Assembly (NCBI GenBank): GCA_963752815.1
Contig: CAVVZI010000015.1
Location: forward strand, 124,001 to 188,000
Reading direction: 5' to 3'
DNA from: Sva-07 sp963752815
GTDB taxonomy: Bacteria > Actinomycetota > Acidimicrobiia > Acidimicrobiales > Ilumatobacteraceae
DNA: 64,000 bases
Shown: positions 1 through 10,213 of the stretch, one piece after another
How positions within the stretch are numbered: position 1 is the stretch's first letter
How the letters are laid out: each line of letters begins with the position of its first letter
Made by a program: the position numbers and the translations under genes
Notes under the pieces: generated by a model
What the model was told of the DNA's origin: nothing
The model's input: the letters and a program-made list of their open reading frames with translations, nothing else
The model's database searches: none

Positions 1-656
1 GGTCCGCCGAGCGGCGACGGCGAATTCGAGTGCATCCAGAACATCAGCGCGAACACGCCGAAGGCGGCGCCGACGATCCACGCGCCCTTGGCCCGATGGG
101 AGATCCCCAACCCGACGATCCCGACGAACACGAGCGGCCAGATCAGGTACCACTGCTCCTCGACGGCGAGGCTCCAGAGGTGGCGGAGCAGCGGCGGCTC
201 ACCGGCGAAGTACGGGACGTCGCCGAGGATCTGGCCCCAGTTGCCGACGTAGAACACCGACCAGGGAATGTCGCGCCGGAGCTGCGACTGCTGCTCGGCC
301 GAGCCGGCGAATGCGGCCCACACGGCCACGGCGACGAGCACGGCGAACAGTGCGGGCAGGAGTCGCCGGGCGCGCCGCGTCCAGAAGCCACGGAACGAGA
401 CGCTGCCGCGCCGATCGTGTTCCTCGATCAGCAGCGACGTGATGAGGAACCCGGACACGACGAAGAACACCTCGACGCCGAAGAACCCGCCGTGCATCCA
501 CGAGAACCCGGCGTGGTAGAGCAGCACGATCCCGACGGACAGGGCGCGGAGACCGTCGAGCGACGGCTGGTAGCCCATCCGCGGCGGACTCGGGGGCGCG
601 GCCTCACGCCGGGGCGCACGAGCGGCGGCGGGCGAGGGGGCGAGTGTGTCGGTCAC
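1..656 (-). CDS. acyltransferase family 3 (OafA/YrhL-like) membrane protein, 3' end outside window
   Basis: Integral membrane O-acyltransferase that would acylate a cell-surface sugar or lipid. The frame stays open from a GTG at 656 to the window edge (about 218 codons). It has the family opening: an N-terminal YQPSLDGLRALSVGIVLLYH stretch near residue 30, an FGVEVFFVVSGFLIT helix, then FWTRRARRLLPALF, and later RHLWSLAVEEQWYLIWPL. GTG 656 overlaps the cysS stop by four bases (GTGA), which suggests translational coupling to cysS. The protein is truncated only because the window ends. The substrate cannot be read from this half. The family call is firm; the link to cysS may be positional only. 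Confidence 0.85.
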   Translation of the reverse strand, partial: MTDTLAPSPAAARAPRREAAPPSPPRMGYQPSLDGLRALSVGIVLLYHAGFSWMHGGFFGVEVFFVVSGFLITSLLIEEHDRRGSVSFRGFWTRRARRLLPALFAVLVAVAVWAAFAGSAEQQSQLRRDIPWSVFYVGNWGQILGDVPYFAGEPPLLRHLWSLAVEEQWYLIWPLVFVGIVGLGISHRAKGAWIVGAAFGVFALMFWMHSNSPSPLGG

Positions 657-2011
657 CGGCGAATCGTCGTACCGGCTTTGGTCGTCTCGACGGTCCAGCC
701 GGCGGCCTGGAGGTCGGCGCGGATCGCGTCGGCACGGGCGAAATCGCGCTCGGCACGGGCCGTGTCGAGCGCGGCCGCCAGCTCGGCGACGTCGGCCGGC
801 ACGTCGGCCGGTCGGGCAAGGTCGAGACCGACGGCACCGCACATCTCGAGCACGCGGCCGCGGTCAGCTCGGCCGCCGCGGCGTCCCCCGCGTCGAGGGC
901 GACGTTGGCGCGGCGCACCGTGTCGAAGATCAGCGCCGTCGCTTTCGGGGTGTCGAGGTCGTCGTCCATCGCTGTACGGAACGCGGCGATCACGTCGGCG
1001 TCGGGCTCGGCGGCGTCGACGCCGGCGGTTCGGGCGGCGAAGGCATCGAGGCCGGCGAGCGACGCGACCGCCGAGTCGAGCGTCTGCTGGTTGATCGTGA
1101 TCGGGCTGCGGTAGTGCGACTGCAGCAGGATCAACCGGTACGCCCGCTGGTCGTACAGCTCGATGAGGTCGAGCAGGTTCGACACGTTGCCGAGGCTCTT
1201 CGACATCTTCTCGCCCTCGGCGTCGACGACGAAGCCGTGGTGCATCCAGTGGTTGGCGAACGTCTTGCCGAGGGCGACCGCCTGGGCCCGCTCGTTCTCG
1301 TGGTGCGGGAAGCGCAGATCCTGGCCGCCGCAGTGCAGGTCGAAGCCCTCGCCGAGCAGGTCGAGGCTCATCACGACGCACTCCGAATGCCACCCCGGGC
1401 GGCCCTCGCCCCACGGTGACGGCCACGAGGGCTCGTCGGGCTTGGAGAACTTCCAGAGCACGAAGTCGGCCGGATGGCGCTTCTGGTCGGCGCCGAACAC
1501 CTCGCGCTCGCCCCCGCCGCTGCGCATGTCGTCGAGCGACTGATGGGCGAGCAGGCCGTAGTCGTCGACCGATTCGACGTCCATGTACACGCCGTCGTCG
1601 GTCAGGTACGCCTTGTCGAGCTCGACGAGCCGGCCGATCATCTCGACCATCTCCGGCACGTACTCCGTCGCGTGCGGCACGTCGGTCGGGCGCTGCCACG
1701 TTGATCCCCGCCATCGCGGTGAACCATTGCGCTTCGCACTTCGTGGTGATCTCCTGCCAGGGCCGATCCTCACGCTGGGCGCGGTTGATGATGTTGTCGT
1801 CGATGTCGGTGATGTTCGACACGAGGCGAACGTCGAGCCCGCTCCATTCGAGGTAGCGGCGCAGGATGTCGTACGTCAGCGTCGCCCGGCCGTGGCCGAG
1901 GTGCGGCGGGCCGTAGACCGTGGGCCCACAGAGGTAGATGCTGACCTTGCCCGGCTCGCGCAGAGCCAACTCACGCACGGAGCGAGTGGCGGTGTCGTAC
2001 AGGTGCAGCAC
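653..2011 (-). CDS. cysS: cysteinyl-tRNA synthetase (frame broken twice)
   Basis: Charges tRNA-Cys with cysteine in the cytoplasm. The class I signature is clear: GPTVYGPPHLGH near residue 30, the zinc-site segment WHSECVVMS, HHENERAQA, and the KMSKS loop as EKMSKSLGN. The likely start is GTG 2011 (MLHLYDTATRS). Full length is about 452 residues, normal for CysS. The reading frame breaks near 1700 (about one extra base) and again near 850 (about one missing base). Both breaks lie inside conserved sequence, so they look like sequence errors in an essential gene. KMSKS and family length could also suggest MshC, the mycothiol ligase, but the continuous match to CysS makes that less likely. Confidence 0.9.
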   Translation of the reverse strand: MLHLYDTATRSVRELALREPGKVSIYLCGPTVYGPPHLGHGRATLTYDILRRYLEWSGLDVRLVSNITDIDDNIINRAQREDRPWQEITTKCEAQWFTAMAGINVAAPDRRAARDGVRAGDGRDDRPARRARQGVPDRRRRVHGRRIGRRLRPARPSVARRHAQRRGRARGVRRRPEAPSGRLRALEVLQARRALVAVTVGRGPPGVAFGVRRDEPRPARRGLRPALRRPGSALPAPRERAGPGGRPRQDVRQPLDAPRLRRRRRGREDVEEPRQRVEPARPHRAVRPAGVPVDPAAVALPQPDHDQPADARLGGRVARRPRCLRRPNRRRRRRRARRRRDRRVPYSDGRRPRHPESDGADLRHGAPRQRRPRRGGRRGGRADRGRVLEMCGAVGLDLARPADVPADVAELAAALDTARAERDFARADAIRADLQAAGWTVETTKAGTTIRR

Positions 2012-2087
2012 AGCCCACCATCCTACGAGCCACCCCCGTCTCAGCCCCGGCAAGTTGGATCGGGCCGGATCGAGCCCGTCCGGCCGT

Positions 2088-2139
2088 CGTTTGCGTCGGG
2101 ATTGCTGCGGACCGGTCCGCAGCAATCCCGACGCAAACG
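2088..2139. repeat. perfect 52-bp palindrome, copy 1 of a family
   Basis: Two 26-base arms meet at GGACC|GGTCC with no mismatch. The outer part reads CGTTTGCGTCGGGATT and the inner five bases are GCTGC/GCAGC. It sits in the divergent gap between cysS and valS. A second copy with the same outer arms lies at 10214-10265. There is no T-tract and no convergent gene end, so a plain terminator is unlikely. A REP-like extragenic palindrome is the best description. Confidence 0.9.
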
Positions 2140-2179
2140 GAGATCTGGCAGGCAGAGGTGGGTCGGTAGCCTCGGATGA

Positions 2180-4746
2180 ATGGCGAACATCCCGGACCGG
2201 CCCACGCTCGATGGCATCGAGGCGCGCTGGGCCGAGGTATGGGAAGCCGACGGATCTACGCCTTCGACCGCACCGCCGAGCGGACCGACGTGTTCTCGAT
2301 CGACACGCCGCCACCCACCGTCAGCGGCTCGCTGCACATGGGCCACGTGTTCAGCTACACCCACACCGACACGATCGCCCGCTACCAGCGCATGGCCGGC
2401 AAGCAGGTCTTCTACCCGATGGGTTGGGACGACAACGGCCTGCCGACCGAACGGCGCGTCCAGAACTACTACGGCGTCCGCTGCGATCCGAGCCAGCCCT
2501 ACGTCGAGGGGTTCAGCCCGCCGTTCCGCGGCGAACCGCCGAAGAATCATCACGCCGTCGCCATCCGCCGGCCGAACTTCCTCGAGCTCTGCGACGAGCT
2601 GGTCGAGACCGACGAGAAGGTCTTCGAGGCGCTGCTGCGCCGGCTCGGCCTGTCGGTCGACTGGACGCTGAAGTACGCGACGATCGACGAGCGCTCCCGC
2701 CGCGCCAGCCAGCGGGCGTTCCTGCGCAACGTCAACCGGGGCGAGGCCTACAGCCAGGAAGCGCCGACGATGTGGGACATCGACTTCCGCACCGCCGTCG
2801 CCCAGGCCGAGATGGAGGACCGCGAGCGGCCGGGCGCCTATCACAAGATCGCCTTCCCACGGACCGACGGCAACGGTGCGATCGAGATCGACACCACCCG
2901 CCCCGAGCTGCTCGCCGCCTGCGTGGCGCTCGTCGCCCACCCCGACGACGAGCGGTACCAGCCGCTCTTCGGCACCACGGTGCGCACTCCGCTCTACGGC
3001 GTCGAGGTCCCCGTCGCTCGCCCACGAGCTCGCCCAGCCCGACAAGGGCACCGGCATCGCCATGATCTGCACGTTCGGCGACACCAGCGACGTCACCTGG
3101 TGGCGCGAGCTGAACCTGCAACTCCGGGCGATCATCGGCCGCGACGGGCGGATCCTCGCCGATGCCCCGGCCGACGTCGACGCCGACGCGTACGCCACGA
3201 TCGCCGGCCTGACCGTCAAGCAGGCGCAGACCGCCGTCGTCCAGCAGCTCACCGAGGCCGGCGCGCTGCTCGGCGACGTCCGGCCGATCCAGCACCCGGT
3301 GAAGTTCTACGAGAAGGGCGAGCGCCCGCTCGAGATCGTCACGTCACGCCAGTGGTACATCCGCAACGGCGGCCGTGACACCGATCTGCGGGCCGCACTC
3401 GTCGCCCGCGCCGGCGAACTCACCTGGCACCCGCCCACATGCGCCACCGCTACGAGAACTGGGTCGAGGGCCTGAACGGCGACTGGCTCGTCAGTCGCCA
3501 GCGCTTCTTCGGCGTGCCCGTGCCCGTCTGGTACCCGCTCGACGCAGCGGGCGAGCCCGTCTACGACGAGCCGCTCCTGCCGGAGGAATCGCGCCTGCCG
3601 ATCGACCCGTCGACCGATGTCCCGGTCGGCTACGAGGCCGCCCAGCGCAACCAGCCGGGCGGATTCACGGGCGATCCGGACATCTTCGACACGTGGGCGA
3701 CGTCGTCGATGACCCCGCAGATCGCCGGCTGCTGGGAGGAGGAATCCGACCTGTTCGACCGCGTCTTCCCGATGGACATGCGCCCGCAGGCGCCACGACA
3801 TCATCCGCACGTGGCTGTTCTCCACGATGGTGCGCAGCCACTACGAGTTCGGCGTCGCCCCGTGGTCGAATGCCGCAATATCGGGTTGGATCCTCGACCC
3901 CGACCGCAAGAAGATGTCGAAGTCGAAGGGCAACGTCGTCACGCCGCTCGATCTGTTCGAGACGTACGGCACCGATGCCGTGCGCTACTGGGCCGACTGC
4001 GGTCGCCCCGGCGTCGACACCGCGTTGAGCGAGGACCAGATGAAGGTCGGCCGCAAGCTCGCCACCAAGCTGCTCAACGTCACCAAGTTCGTGCTGGGCT
4101 TCGGCGACGTCGCACGTGATGACGACGGCGCGCGATCTCGCCACTCGATCTCGCCGGCACGGTGACCAACCCACTCGACCGGTCGATGCTGGCCAAGCTC
4201 GACGCCACGATCATCGAGGCGACCGCCGGCTTCGAGGGATTCGACTACGCCCGCGCGCTCGAGCGCACCGAGGCGTTCTTCTGGTGGTTCTGCGACGACT
4301 ACGTCGAACTGGTCAAGGGGCGCGCCTACAACTCGCAGGGCGACGAGCAGGCCGCGTCGGCCCGCCTCGCGCTGCACACGGCGCTCAGCGCGATCCAACG
4401 ACTGCTGGCCCCGATCCTTTCGTTCGCCACCGAGGAGTCGTGGAGTTGGTGGAACGACGGGAGCATCCACCGGGCAGCGTGGCCCGTGCCGACCGAGGTG
4501 GGCGGCGAACCCGATCTCATCGATCCGGTGGTCGAGGTGCTCACGTTGGTGCGCCGCGCGAAGACCGAGGCGAAGCAGAGTCAGCGCTCGACCGTGGAGT
4601 CGCTGACGGTCAGCGCCCCCGAATCGATCCACCCGGCGATCGAACAGGGACGTGCCGATCTCGCCGACGCGGGTTCGATCACCGCGCTGGAACTCCGGGT
4701 CGGTGATTCGCTCTCGTGCGAGACCGTCCTGGCAACGACCCCCTGA
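2180..4746 (+). CDS. valS: valyl-tRNA synthetase (frame broken about five times)
   Basis: Charges tRNA-Val and edits mischarged threonine. The pieces line up in order: an N-terminal region from ATG 2180, the HIGH-type motif PPPTVSGSLHMGHVFSY, GWDDNGLPTERRVQNYYGV, an editing domain in the middle (WWRELNLQLR), the WLVSRQRFFGVPVPVW block, DIFDTWATSS, and KMSKS as DRKKMSKSKGNVV, followed by an anticodon-binding domain. Total length is about 855 residues, as in actinobacterial ValS. Frames change near 2250, 3015, 3440, 3790 and 4125 through single-base insertions or deletions. The protein is complete if these are corrected. The stop is TGA at 4744-4746. Confidence 0.93.
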
Positions 4747-4766
4747 TCCGCACTACGGTCGCGCCG

Positions 4767-5645
4767 ATGACCGTGGACACGGGACCGCGAACGTTGGGAT
4801 CGCGGGCGGCAATCGTCGCCGCCTTGGTACTCGTGCTCATCGGCGCGCCCGTCGCTGCCGACGACACGACGACACCGACGACCGTCGAGTCCACCACCTC
4901 GACCACGACCACGACCACCGATCCTGCGTCGACCACCGACCCGGCGAGCGGGTCGACCACGACCGTCGAGTCCACCGCCTCGACCACTGGCTCGTCCACT
5001 GTGTCGACGAGCACGTCCGAGCCGACCACCTCGCTCCCGACGTCCACGGCGACCCCGACGTCCGAGGCCGTTCCCGGCGGCACCACGCCGTCGGTCCCGT
5101 CGTTGGTGCTCAACGCCGGAGCGGTTGCCGCGCCAGCGGGACCGATCACGGGACCCGCCGCGGCCGGCGTCACGCCACAGCGCGGCTCGCAGGTGCAGCT
5201 CCAGGCACCGCCTCCGCCTCCGCCGGCAGAATTCGAACTGCCGGCCAACTCGGGTTCGGGCCGTCGAGCCGTGTACTCCAAGTCGCTGCAGCGGGTGTGG
5301 GCGGTCGACGAGAACAACGTCGTGATCAAGACCCATCGCGTGTCGGGTCGCCTCGACCCGCTCGACCCGAGACCTGGCGTGTACAGCGTGTACTCGCGCT
5401 CGTTCAGCACGTTCTCCATCAACAACCCGACCATCACGTGGAACTACATGGTCCGGTTCGCTCACGGCAGCCACGACGGCAACATCGGTTTCCACGCGAT
5501 CCCGATCCAGTACGGCCGACCGGTGCAGACGCTCGAACAGCTCGGTCAGCCCCTGTCCGGTGGCTGCGTCCGGCAGGCACCCGATGACGCGATCTGGATG
5601 TGGAACTGGGCCCAGATCGGGACGGTGGTCGTCGTTCTGGCGTGA
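4767..5645 (+). CDS. secreted L,D-transpeptidase (YkuD domain)
   Basis: Cross-links peptidoglycan by 3-3 bonds outside the membrane. ATG 4767 gives 292 residues. Residues 10-35 form a hydrophobic signal segment ending near APVAADD. Then comes a Thr/Ser-rich linker of about 100 residues (many TTT and STT runs) and a proline stretch. The catalytic domain starts near residue 170. The YkuD motif is visible as HGSHDGNIGFHAIP (His near 243), followed by SGGCVRQ with the likely nucleophile Cys267. The long linker probably spans the wall. The next genes also act on the wall. An in-frame GTG at 4716 is a less likely start because it overlaps valS. Confidence 0.85.
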   Translation: MTVDTGPRTLGSRAAIVAALVLVLIGAPVAADDTTTPTTVESTTSTTTTTTDPASTTDPASGSTTTVESTASTTGSSTVSTSTSEPTTSLPTSTATPTSEAVPGGTTPSVPSLVLNAGAVAAPAGPITGPAAAGVTPQRGSQVQLQAPPPPPPAEFELPANSGSGRRAVYSKSLQRVWAVDENNVVIKTHRVSGRLDPLDPRPGVYSVYSRSFSTFSINNPTITWNYMVRFAHGSHDGNIGFHAIPIQYGRPVQTLEQLGQPLSGGCVRQAPDDAIWMWNWAQIGTVVVVLA

Positions 5646-5704
5646 CATCTCACCGGGCGGGCTGCAGCGCCACGACGCGCACCGGGCGCTAACGTCACTC
5701 GGCG

Positions 5705-7027
5705 ATGGCGGCTGACTCGACCGACACCAAGCGGCCGAAGCCGAAACGAACCTGGCCCCAGCGGCTGACGATCGGCGCCGCATTCCTCTGCGCGATCGCC
5801 AGCTTCACCGCCGCGGGCGCCCTGTACGCCGGCCAGCGGGTGATCGAGGACCGCAATCTCGCGCCGGCGATCATCGATCCGTCCACCGTGACCACCGTCG
5901 CCGCTGGTGGTCGAACCCACCGGGTCCGCGCCGGCGGAGACCGCACCGGAGACGACCCCGCCGCCGACGTTCCCGGCGGCCGAACCGGGCGCCCAGAACT
6001 TCCTGATCACCGGCGCCGACAACAACAGCTGCGTCGATCCCAACTCGCCGTACGCGGGCGCGTTCGGCGACCGGTCGAGCCTCGGCGAACGCAGCGACAC
6101 GATCATGATGTGGCGCGTCAATCCGGCAACGTCGCAGGTCGCCGTCCTGTCGTTCCCCCGCGACCTGTGGGTCAACGATCGCCGGGCGGTCGAGCCAGCA
6201 ACGCATCAACGCGGCGTACGAGCGGGACAACCCGCAGCAACTGATCGACACGATCTACCAGAACTTCGGCATCCCGACCGACCACTTCGTGCAGGTCGAC
6301 TTCTGTGCCTTCAAGACGCTGGTCGACGCGGTCGACGGCGTCACGGTTCCGTTCTCGACGCCCGTGAGCGACCCTTCGACCGGGCTCTACGTCCCCGAGG
6401 CGGGCTGCTTCACGTTCACCGGCGACCATGCCCTCGCCTACGTGCGATCACGCCACTTCGAGTACCAGACGCCCGACGGCGTCTGGCACAAGGACGGCAC
6501 GTCCGACCTCGGTCGCATCTCGCGCCAGCAGGACTTCCTCCGGCGCACCGTGAGCCGTCTGCTCGACAAGGGCGCGTTCGATCCCGTCGGTGGCGAGCGC
6601 GCTGATCAAGACGCTCACCCAGTACGTCGTCACCGACCCGGACCTGACCACCCGCAAGATGCTCGAGCTCGCCGGCGTGATGAGCAAGGTCGATCCGGCC
6701 GCCATCACGACGTACCAGATCGAGGCACGGCCCACCACGATCCAGGGCAACTCCGTGCTGATCCCCGAGCTCGACGGCGACAACATGCAGGCGATCCTCG
6801 AGGTCTTCCGCGGGCAGGCGACACTCGGCGACGCGCCCGAGCAGGTCTTCGCGGCCACCACTGTCCCGCCGATCGACGACACGACCACGAGCGTCGCCGC
6901 CACGACGACGAGCGTCGACGAGACCGACGTGTCGACTCCGTCGACCGAATCGACATTGCCGGCGGTCGTCGCCGACCAGAACAGCAAGGGCATCTTCCCC
7001 GACCCGACCGCCACCTGCCCGGCCTGA
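5705..7027 (+). CDS. LytR-CpsA-Psr family wall-polymer ligase (frame broken three times)
   Basis: LCP enzymes move lipid-linked polymers such as arabinogalactan or teichoic acid onto peptidoglycan at the outer membrane face. From ATG 5705 there is a basic cytoplasmic tail, one membrane helix (TIGAAFLCAIASFTAAGALY, residues about 22-41), a Thr/Pro-rich linker, then the LCP core: GADNNSC, RSDTIMMWRVNP, VAVLSFPRDLWV, INAAYERDNPQQLIDTI, then DHFVQVDFCAFK and GDHALAYVRSRH. The C-terminal tail is Thr/Ser-rich. Frames change near 5907, 6187 and 6594, each by one base. Repaired length is about 440 residues. It ends just before the palindrome at 7035-7088. Confidence 0.88.
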
Positions 7028-7034
7028 TCTCAAC

Positions 7035-7088
7035 CCCGAAAAATGGAGCAGATGTCGCGCTGAGCGCGACATCTGCTCCATTTTCGGG
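7035..7088. terminator. long near-perfect inverted repeat between convergent genes
   Basis: Arms of about 27 bases, reading CCCGAAAA then TGGAGCAGATG on the left, pair around a single G at 7062 with one bulged A. The element lies between the stop of the LCP gene (7027, plus) and the stop of the VWA gene (7109, minus). A-rich and T-rich ends flank the stem on each side, as expected for a bidirectional terminator. The stem is longer than most terminators, so a mobile palindrome is also possible. Confidence 0.75.
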
Positions 7089-7108
7089 TCGTGGGGGTGG
7101 GGGTGTCT

Positions 7109-8002
7109 CTACAGGTCGAGGGCGCGGGCGAGGCCGGCCGCGGCATCGGACGGGCCGGCCACCGTGGTGACCCGGGCGCCGCTGCGGCGACCGAGTTCCA
7201 GCGCCTCCTCGGCATCCGATTCGGGAGCGACGATCACGAGTTCGTCGAGCCGGGCCGCGGCGGCGACCGCGTCGCCCGGCACGGTGGCGCGACAGTCCGA
7301 CAGCAGGATCGTCACCTTGCGGCCGGCGCGCGACCGTGACAGTTGCTCGTCGGCGGCCCGCAGTGCGCCGGCGATGTCGGTCGTGCCGAAGCCGCGCAGG
7401 GCGAGCACGGAGTCGACCACCGACTCGTTCGACTTCGGGATGTCCTGGGACTTCGCCGCGATGACGTCCTTGCCGAACGACAGCACCGAGTAGTCGTCGG
7501 GCGCCCGCCACGCCACCGCCGACGCCGCGACCGCCGCGGTGGCGAGCGGCTTGCCGCCCATCGAGCCGCTCCGGTCGACCAGCAGACAGATCGCGGTGCC
7601 CGGCTTCGTCCACGCGCGGATCCGCAGGTCGTCGGGATCGACCGCTCGCTCGCCGACGGTGGCCGCCACCACCGCATCGAGGCTGGCGTCGACATCGAGG
7701 TCGCCGCCGTCGGGGCGGTACCGCTGGGTGCGCAGCGACCCCACGCCACGAGGCGTCGCCGGGCCGCGCCTGGCGATGTCGAGGAAGAGCTGGGCGGCGA
7801 GGCGCCGCGCGAGCTCGCGGAGCTTCTCGTCGGTGGCGCCGGTGAGGTCGGCGAGCAACGCCAGGGTCTCGTCGGGGTCGTCCTCGAGGGCGTCGGACAA
7901 CGCCTTCTCGTCGATCATGCCGACCTCCGGCGAGATCTCGTCGAAGCCGTCGTTGAGGGCGAGGTCACGCCGCGACGTGGTCCGCTTCCGGCTCTTCGCC
8001 AC
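7109..8002 (-). CDS. VWA-domain protein paired with MoxR ATPase
   Basis: Von Willebrand factor A proteins partner MoxR AAA+ ATPases in metal insertion or assembly of other proteins. GTG 8002 gives 297 residues. The N-terminal half is charged and helical. The VWA fold begins near residue 130 with the MIDAS motif DRSGSMG (about 142-148), followed by ALRGFGTTDIAGAL, which holds the conserved Thr, and LLSDCRATVPGD. No signal peptide or membrane helix is seen, so it is probably cytoplasmic. It follows moxR after a 47-base gap containing an AAGGAGG ribosome site. Its position downstream of two alcohol dehydrogenases suggests a role in their maturation, which is inference. Confidence 0.8.
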   Translation of the reverse strand: MAKSRKRTTSRRDLALNDGFDEISPEVGMIDEKALSDALEDDPDETLALLADLTGATDEKLRELARRLAAQLFLDIARRGPATPRGVGSLRTQRYRPDGGDLDVDASLDAVVAATVGERAVDPDDLRIRAWTKPGTAICLLVDRSGSMGGKPLATAAVAASAVAWRAPDDYSVLSFGKDVIAAKSQDIPKSNESVVDSVLALRGFGTTDIAGALRAADEQLSRSRAGRKVTILLSDCRATVPGDAVAAAARLDELVIVAPESDAEEALELGRRSGARVTTVAGPSDAAAGLARALDL

Positions 8003-8049
8003 CTCCTCGTCGGCCTCGTCACCCTCCTTCGTGTTCGAAGGCGGGGACT

Positions 8050-8991
8050 TCAGGGGGAGGTCGTGGCCCCAGTCGGGGCGCCAGCTTTTCCCGGCTCACC
8101 CGCCCCGTCGTGGACGGTGGCGAACACCGAACCCCAGAGCTCACGAACGATGTCGTCGGCGGTCCGGGTGGTTCCCTCGCGGAGCCGGATGCGGCCGGAC
8201 AGCGCGACGAGCGCGGCGTCGAGCGACACGTCGCGGGTCGCCGCCGAGGCTCCCCGCACGACCGCCAACGACGACGCCACGGCGCACATGTCGATCGCCC
8301 CGCGCACCGACGATCCGACGCGCAGATCGGGATGGGTGCGGGTGAGGCGCACGAGTTCGACGACCTTGTCGACCCAGGCCGGATCGAGGTCGTCGGTGCG
8401 CGCCGCCCGCCGCGTGATGCTGCTCTCGTCGCTCGCCGACTGGTAGCCGACGGCCAGGCGGCACACACGGTCGTACACCGCGCCGGAGATGCGGGCGGTG
8501 CCGATCGCGTCGAACGGGTTCATCGCCGCCACCAGCCGGAAACCCGGCGACGCGGCGAGACGGCCGAGGCGCGGCACGTGGAGTTCACCTTCGCTCATCA
8601 CGGTGATGAGCACGTTCAACGTCTCCTCGGGGACCCGGTTGATCTCCTCGACGTACAGCAGCGACCCGTCGCGGAGCGCGGCCGCCAGCGGACCGTCGAC
8701 GAACACGTTCGGGTCGTAGCCCTCGGCCATCACCCGGGCCGGGTCGAAGTGGCCGACGAGTCGGGCCGGCGTGAGTTCGGCGTTGCCCTCGACGAACTCG
8801 AAGCCCACGCCGAGCTCCAGGGCGACGGCGCGCAGGAGCGTCGACTTGCCGGTGCCGGGGGGACCCTCGATCAGGATGTGTCGATCGGCGACGAGGGCCG
8901 CGACGACGAGTTCGATCTCGCGCCGGCGCCCGACGACGGTCGACCCGATGCGCTCGACGAGCGAGGCGGGGTCGGCGGGCGATTCAGGCAT
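8050..8991 (-). CDS. MoxR-family AAA+ ATPase
   Basis: MoxR ATPases act as chaperones that remodel or load cofactors into partner enzymes together with VWA proteins. ATG 8991 gives 313 residues. Walker A is GPPGTGKST (residues 43-51), Walker B is LLYVEEIN (about 111-118), and sensor 1 lies around AAMNPFD. The C-terminal lid contains the usual helical MoxR region. The start is six bases after the upstream dehydrogenase stop, so the two genes are almost certainly cotranscribed. The frame is intact. An apparent in-frame joining to the dehydrogenase results only from the frame break in that gene. Confidence 0.87.
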   Translation of the reverse strand: MPESPADPASLVERIGSTVVGRRREIELVVAALVADRHILIEGPPGTGKSTLLRAVALELGVGFEFVEGNAELTPARLVGHFDPARVMAEGYDPNVFVDGPLAAALRDGSLLYVEEINRVPEETLNVLITVMSEGELHVPRLGRLAASPGFRLVAAMNPFDAIGTARISGAVYDRVCRLAVGYQSASDESSITRRAARTDDLDPAWVDKVVELVRLTRTHPDLRVGSSVRGAIDMCAVASSLAVVRGASAATRDVSLDAALVALSGRIRLREGTTRTADDIVRELWGSVFATVHDGAGEPGKAGAPTGATTSP

Positions 8992-8996
8992 GGAGA

Positions 8997-10155
8997 TCAG
9001 GAGCCATGCACGATCACGCCGCGGATGTTCTCGCCGTCGCGCATCGCCTGGTAGCCGACGTTGATGTCGTCGAGCGAATAGCGGTTGGTGATCAGCTCGT
9101 CGAGCTTGAGCTGGCCCTCGCGATACAGACCGAGCAGCTTGGGGATGTCGGCGCGCGGGTTGAGCGAGCCGAAGATCGTGCCCTTGATCTCCTTGTTGTA
9201 CATCGCCATCTCGAACAGGTTGACCGACGACTCGGTCTGCGTCATCGGTGCGATCGCGGTGACGACGATCGTTCCGCCCTTGCCGGCGAGCTGCGTACCG
9301 AGCGCCATCATGTCGCCGTACATCACGCCGGGGGTCATGATCACCTTGTCGGCCATCTGTCCCCACGACAGCTCCATCACCGCCGGCAACGCCTCCTCCA
9401 TCGAGGCGAACGTGTGGGTGGCGCCGAACTCCATCGCCTTCTCCCGCTTGAACTCGACCGGGTCGACGGCGATCACGTGGCGGGCGCCGGCCATCGCCGC
9501 GCCCTGCACGGCGTTGATGCCGATGCCGCCGATGCCGACCACCACGACCGTGTCGCCCGGGAGCGACGTCGGCCCGCTTGGTGGCCGAGCCCCAGCCGGT
9601 GGCGACCCCGCACGACACGAGGGCGACGGCGTCGAACGGGAGATCGGGCTCGACCTTGATGACCTGCGACTCCGCGACGCACGAGTGGTTCGCGAACGTG
9701 CCGAGCTTGGCGAACAGCATGACGTCGGTGTCGCCGTCGATGCGGTGACGGCTGGTGCCGTCGGTGATCATGCCGGGCAGGAACGCGCCGGCGCCGTCGT
9801 CGCAGAGGTTCTGACGGCCGGTCGAGCAGTACCGGCAACGACCGCACGACGGGATGAACGAGGCCGACACGTGGTCGCCGACGGCGACACTGCGCACGCC
9901 CGGACCGACTTCGGCGATCACCCCGGCACCTTCGTGGCCGCCGATGATCGGGAAGAGATCGGGGATCCCACCCATCAGCTCGCGCATCTCGGGCGTCGGG
10001 ACCATGTCGCCGGTGACGAGATGCTCGTCGCTGTGGCACATCCCGGCGACCTTCCACTCGACGAGCACCTCGCCGGCCTTCGGTGGGTCGACCTCGACGT
10101 CGACGACCTCCCACGCCTGGTCGATCCCCCGGATGACTCCTGCCTTGCTCTTCAT
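8997..10155 (-). CDS. NDMA-type (mycofactocin-associated) zinc alcohol dehydrogenase 1, one frame break
   Basis: Zinc-dependent medium-chain dehydrogenase of the group whose NAD stays bound and which needs an external acceptor, the artificial one being NDMA. ATG 10155, with GAGGGG upstream, gives about 385 residues. Catalytic zinc ligands are seen at CHSDEH (Cys40) and GGHEGAG. The structural zinc loop is CGRCRYCSTGRQNLC and the Rossmann turn is GIGGIG. A G inserted near 9565 in CCCGGG breaks the frame between ADVAPG and the Rossmann strand. This copy has an insert (VPTPEMRELMGGIPDLF) after residue 50 that its upstream paralogue lacks. It sits between that paralogue and moxR. Confidence 0.85.
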
Positions 10156-10213
10156 CACCACACCATCCCCTCGTCCGTGTCCTGTGCTTGTGCCTGTTCG
10201 CGTGCCAAACAGT

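Noticed and set aside
653..4746. cysS and valS as pseudogenes
   Set aside because: Both are essential, all catalytic motifs are kept and the breaks are single bases, so sequence error is the simpler reading.
8050..10161. A single 703-residue alcohol dehydrogenase-MoxR fusion
   Set aside because: It arises from the extra G near 9565 that pushes the dehydrogenase into the moxR frame; each gene has its own start and stop once corrected.
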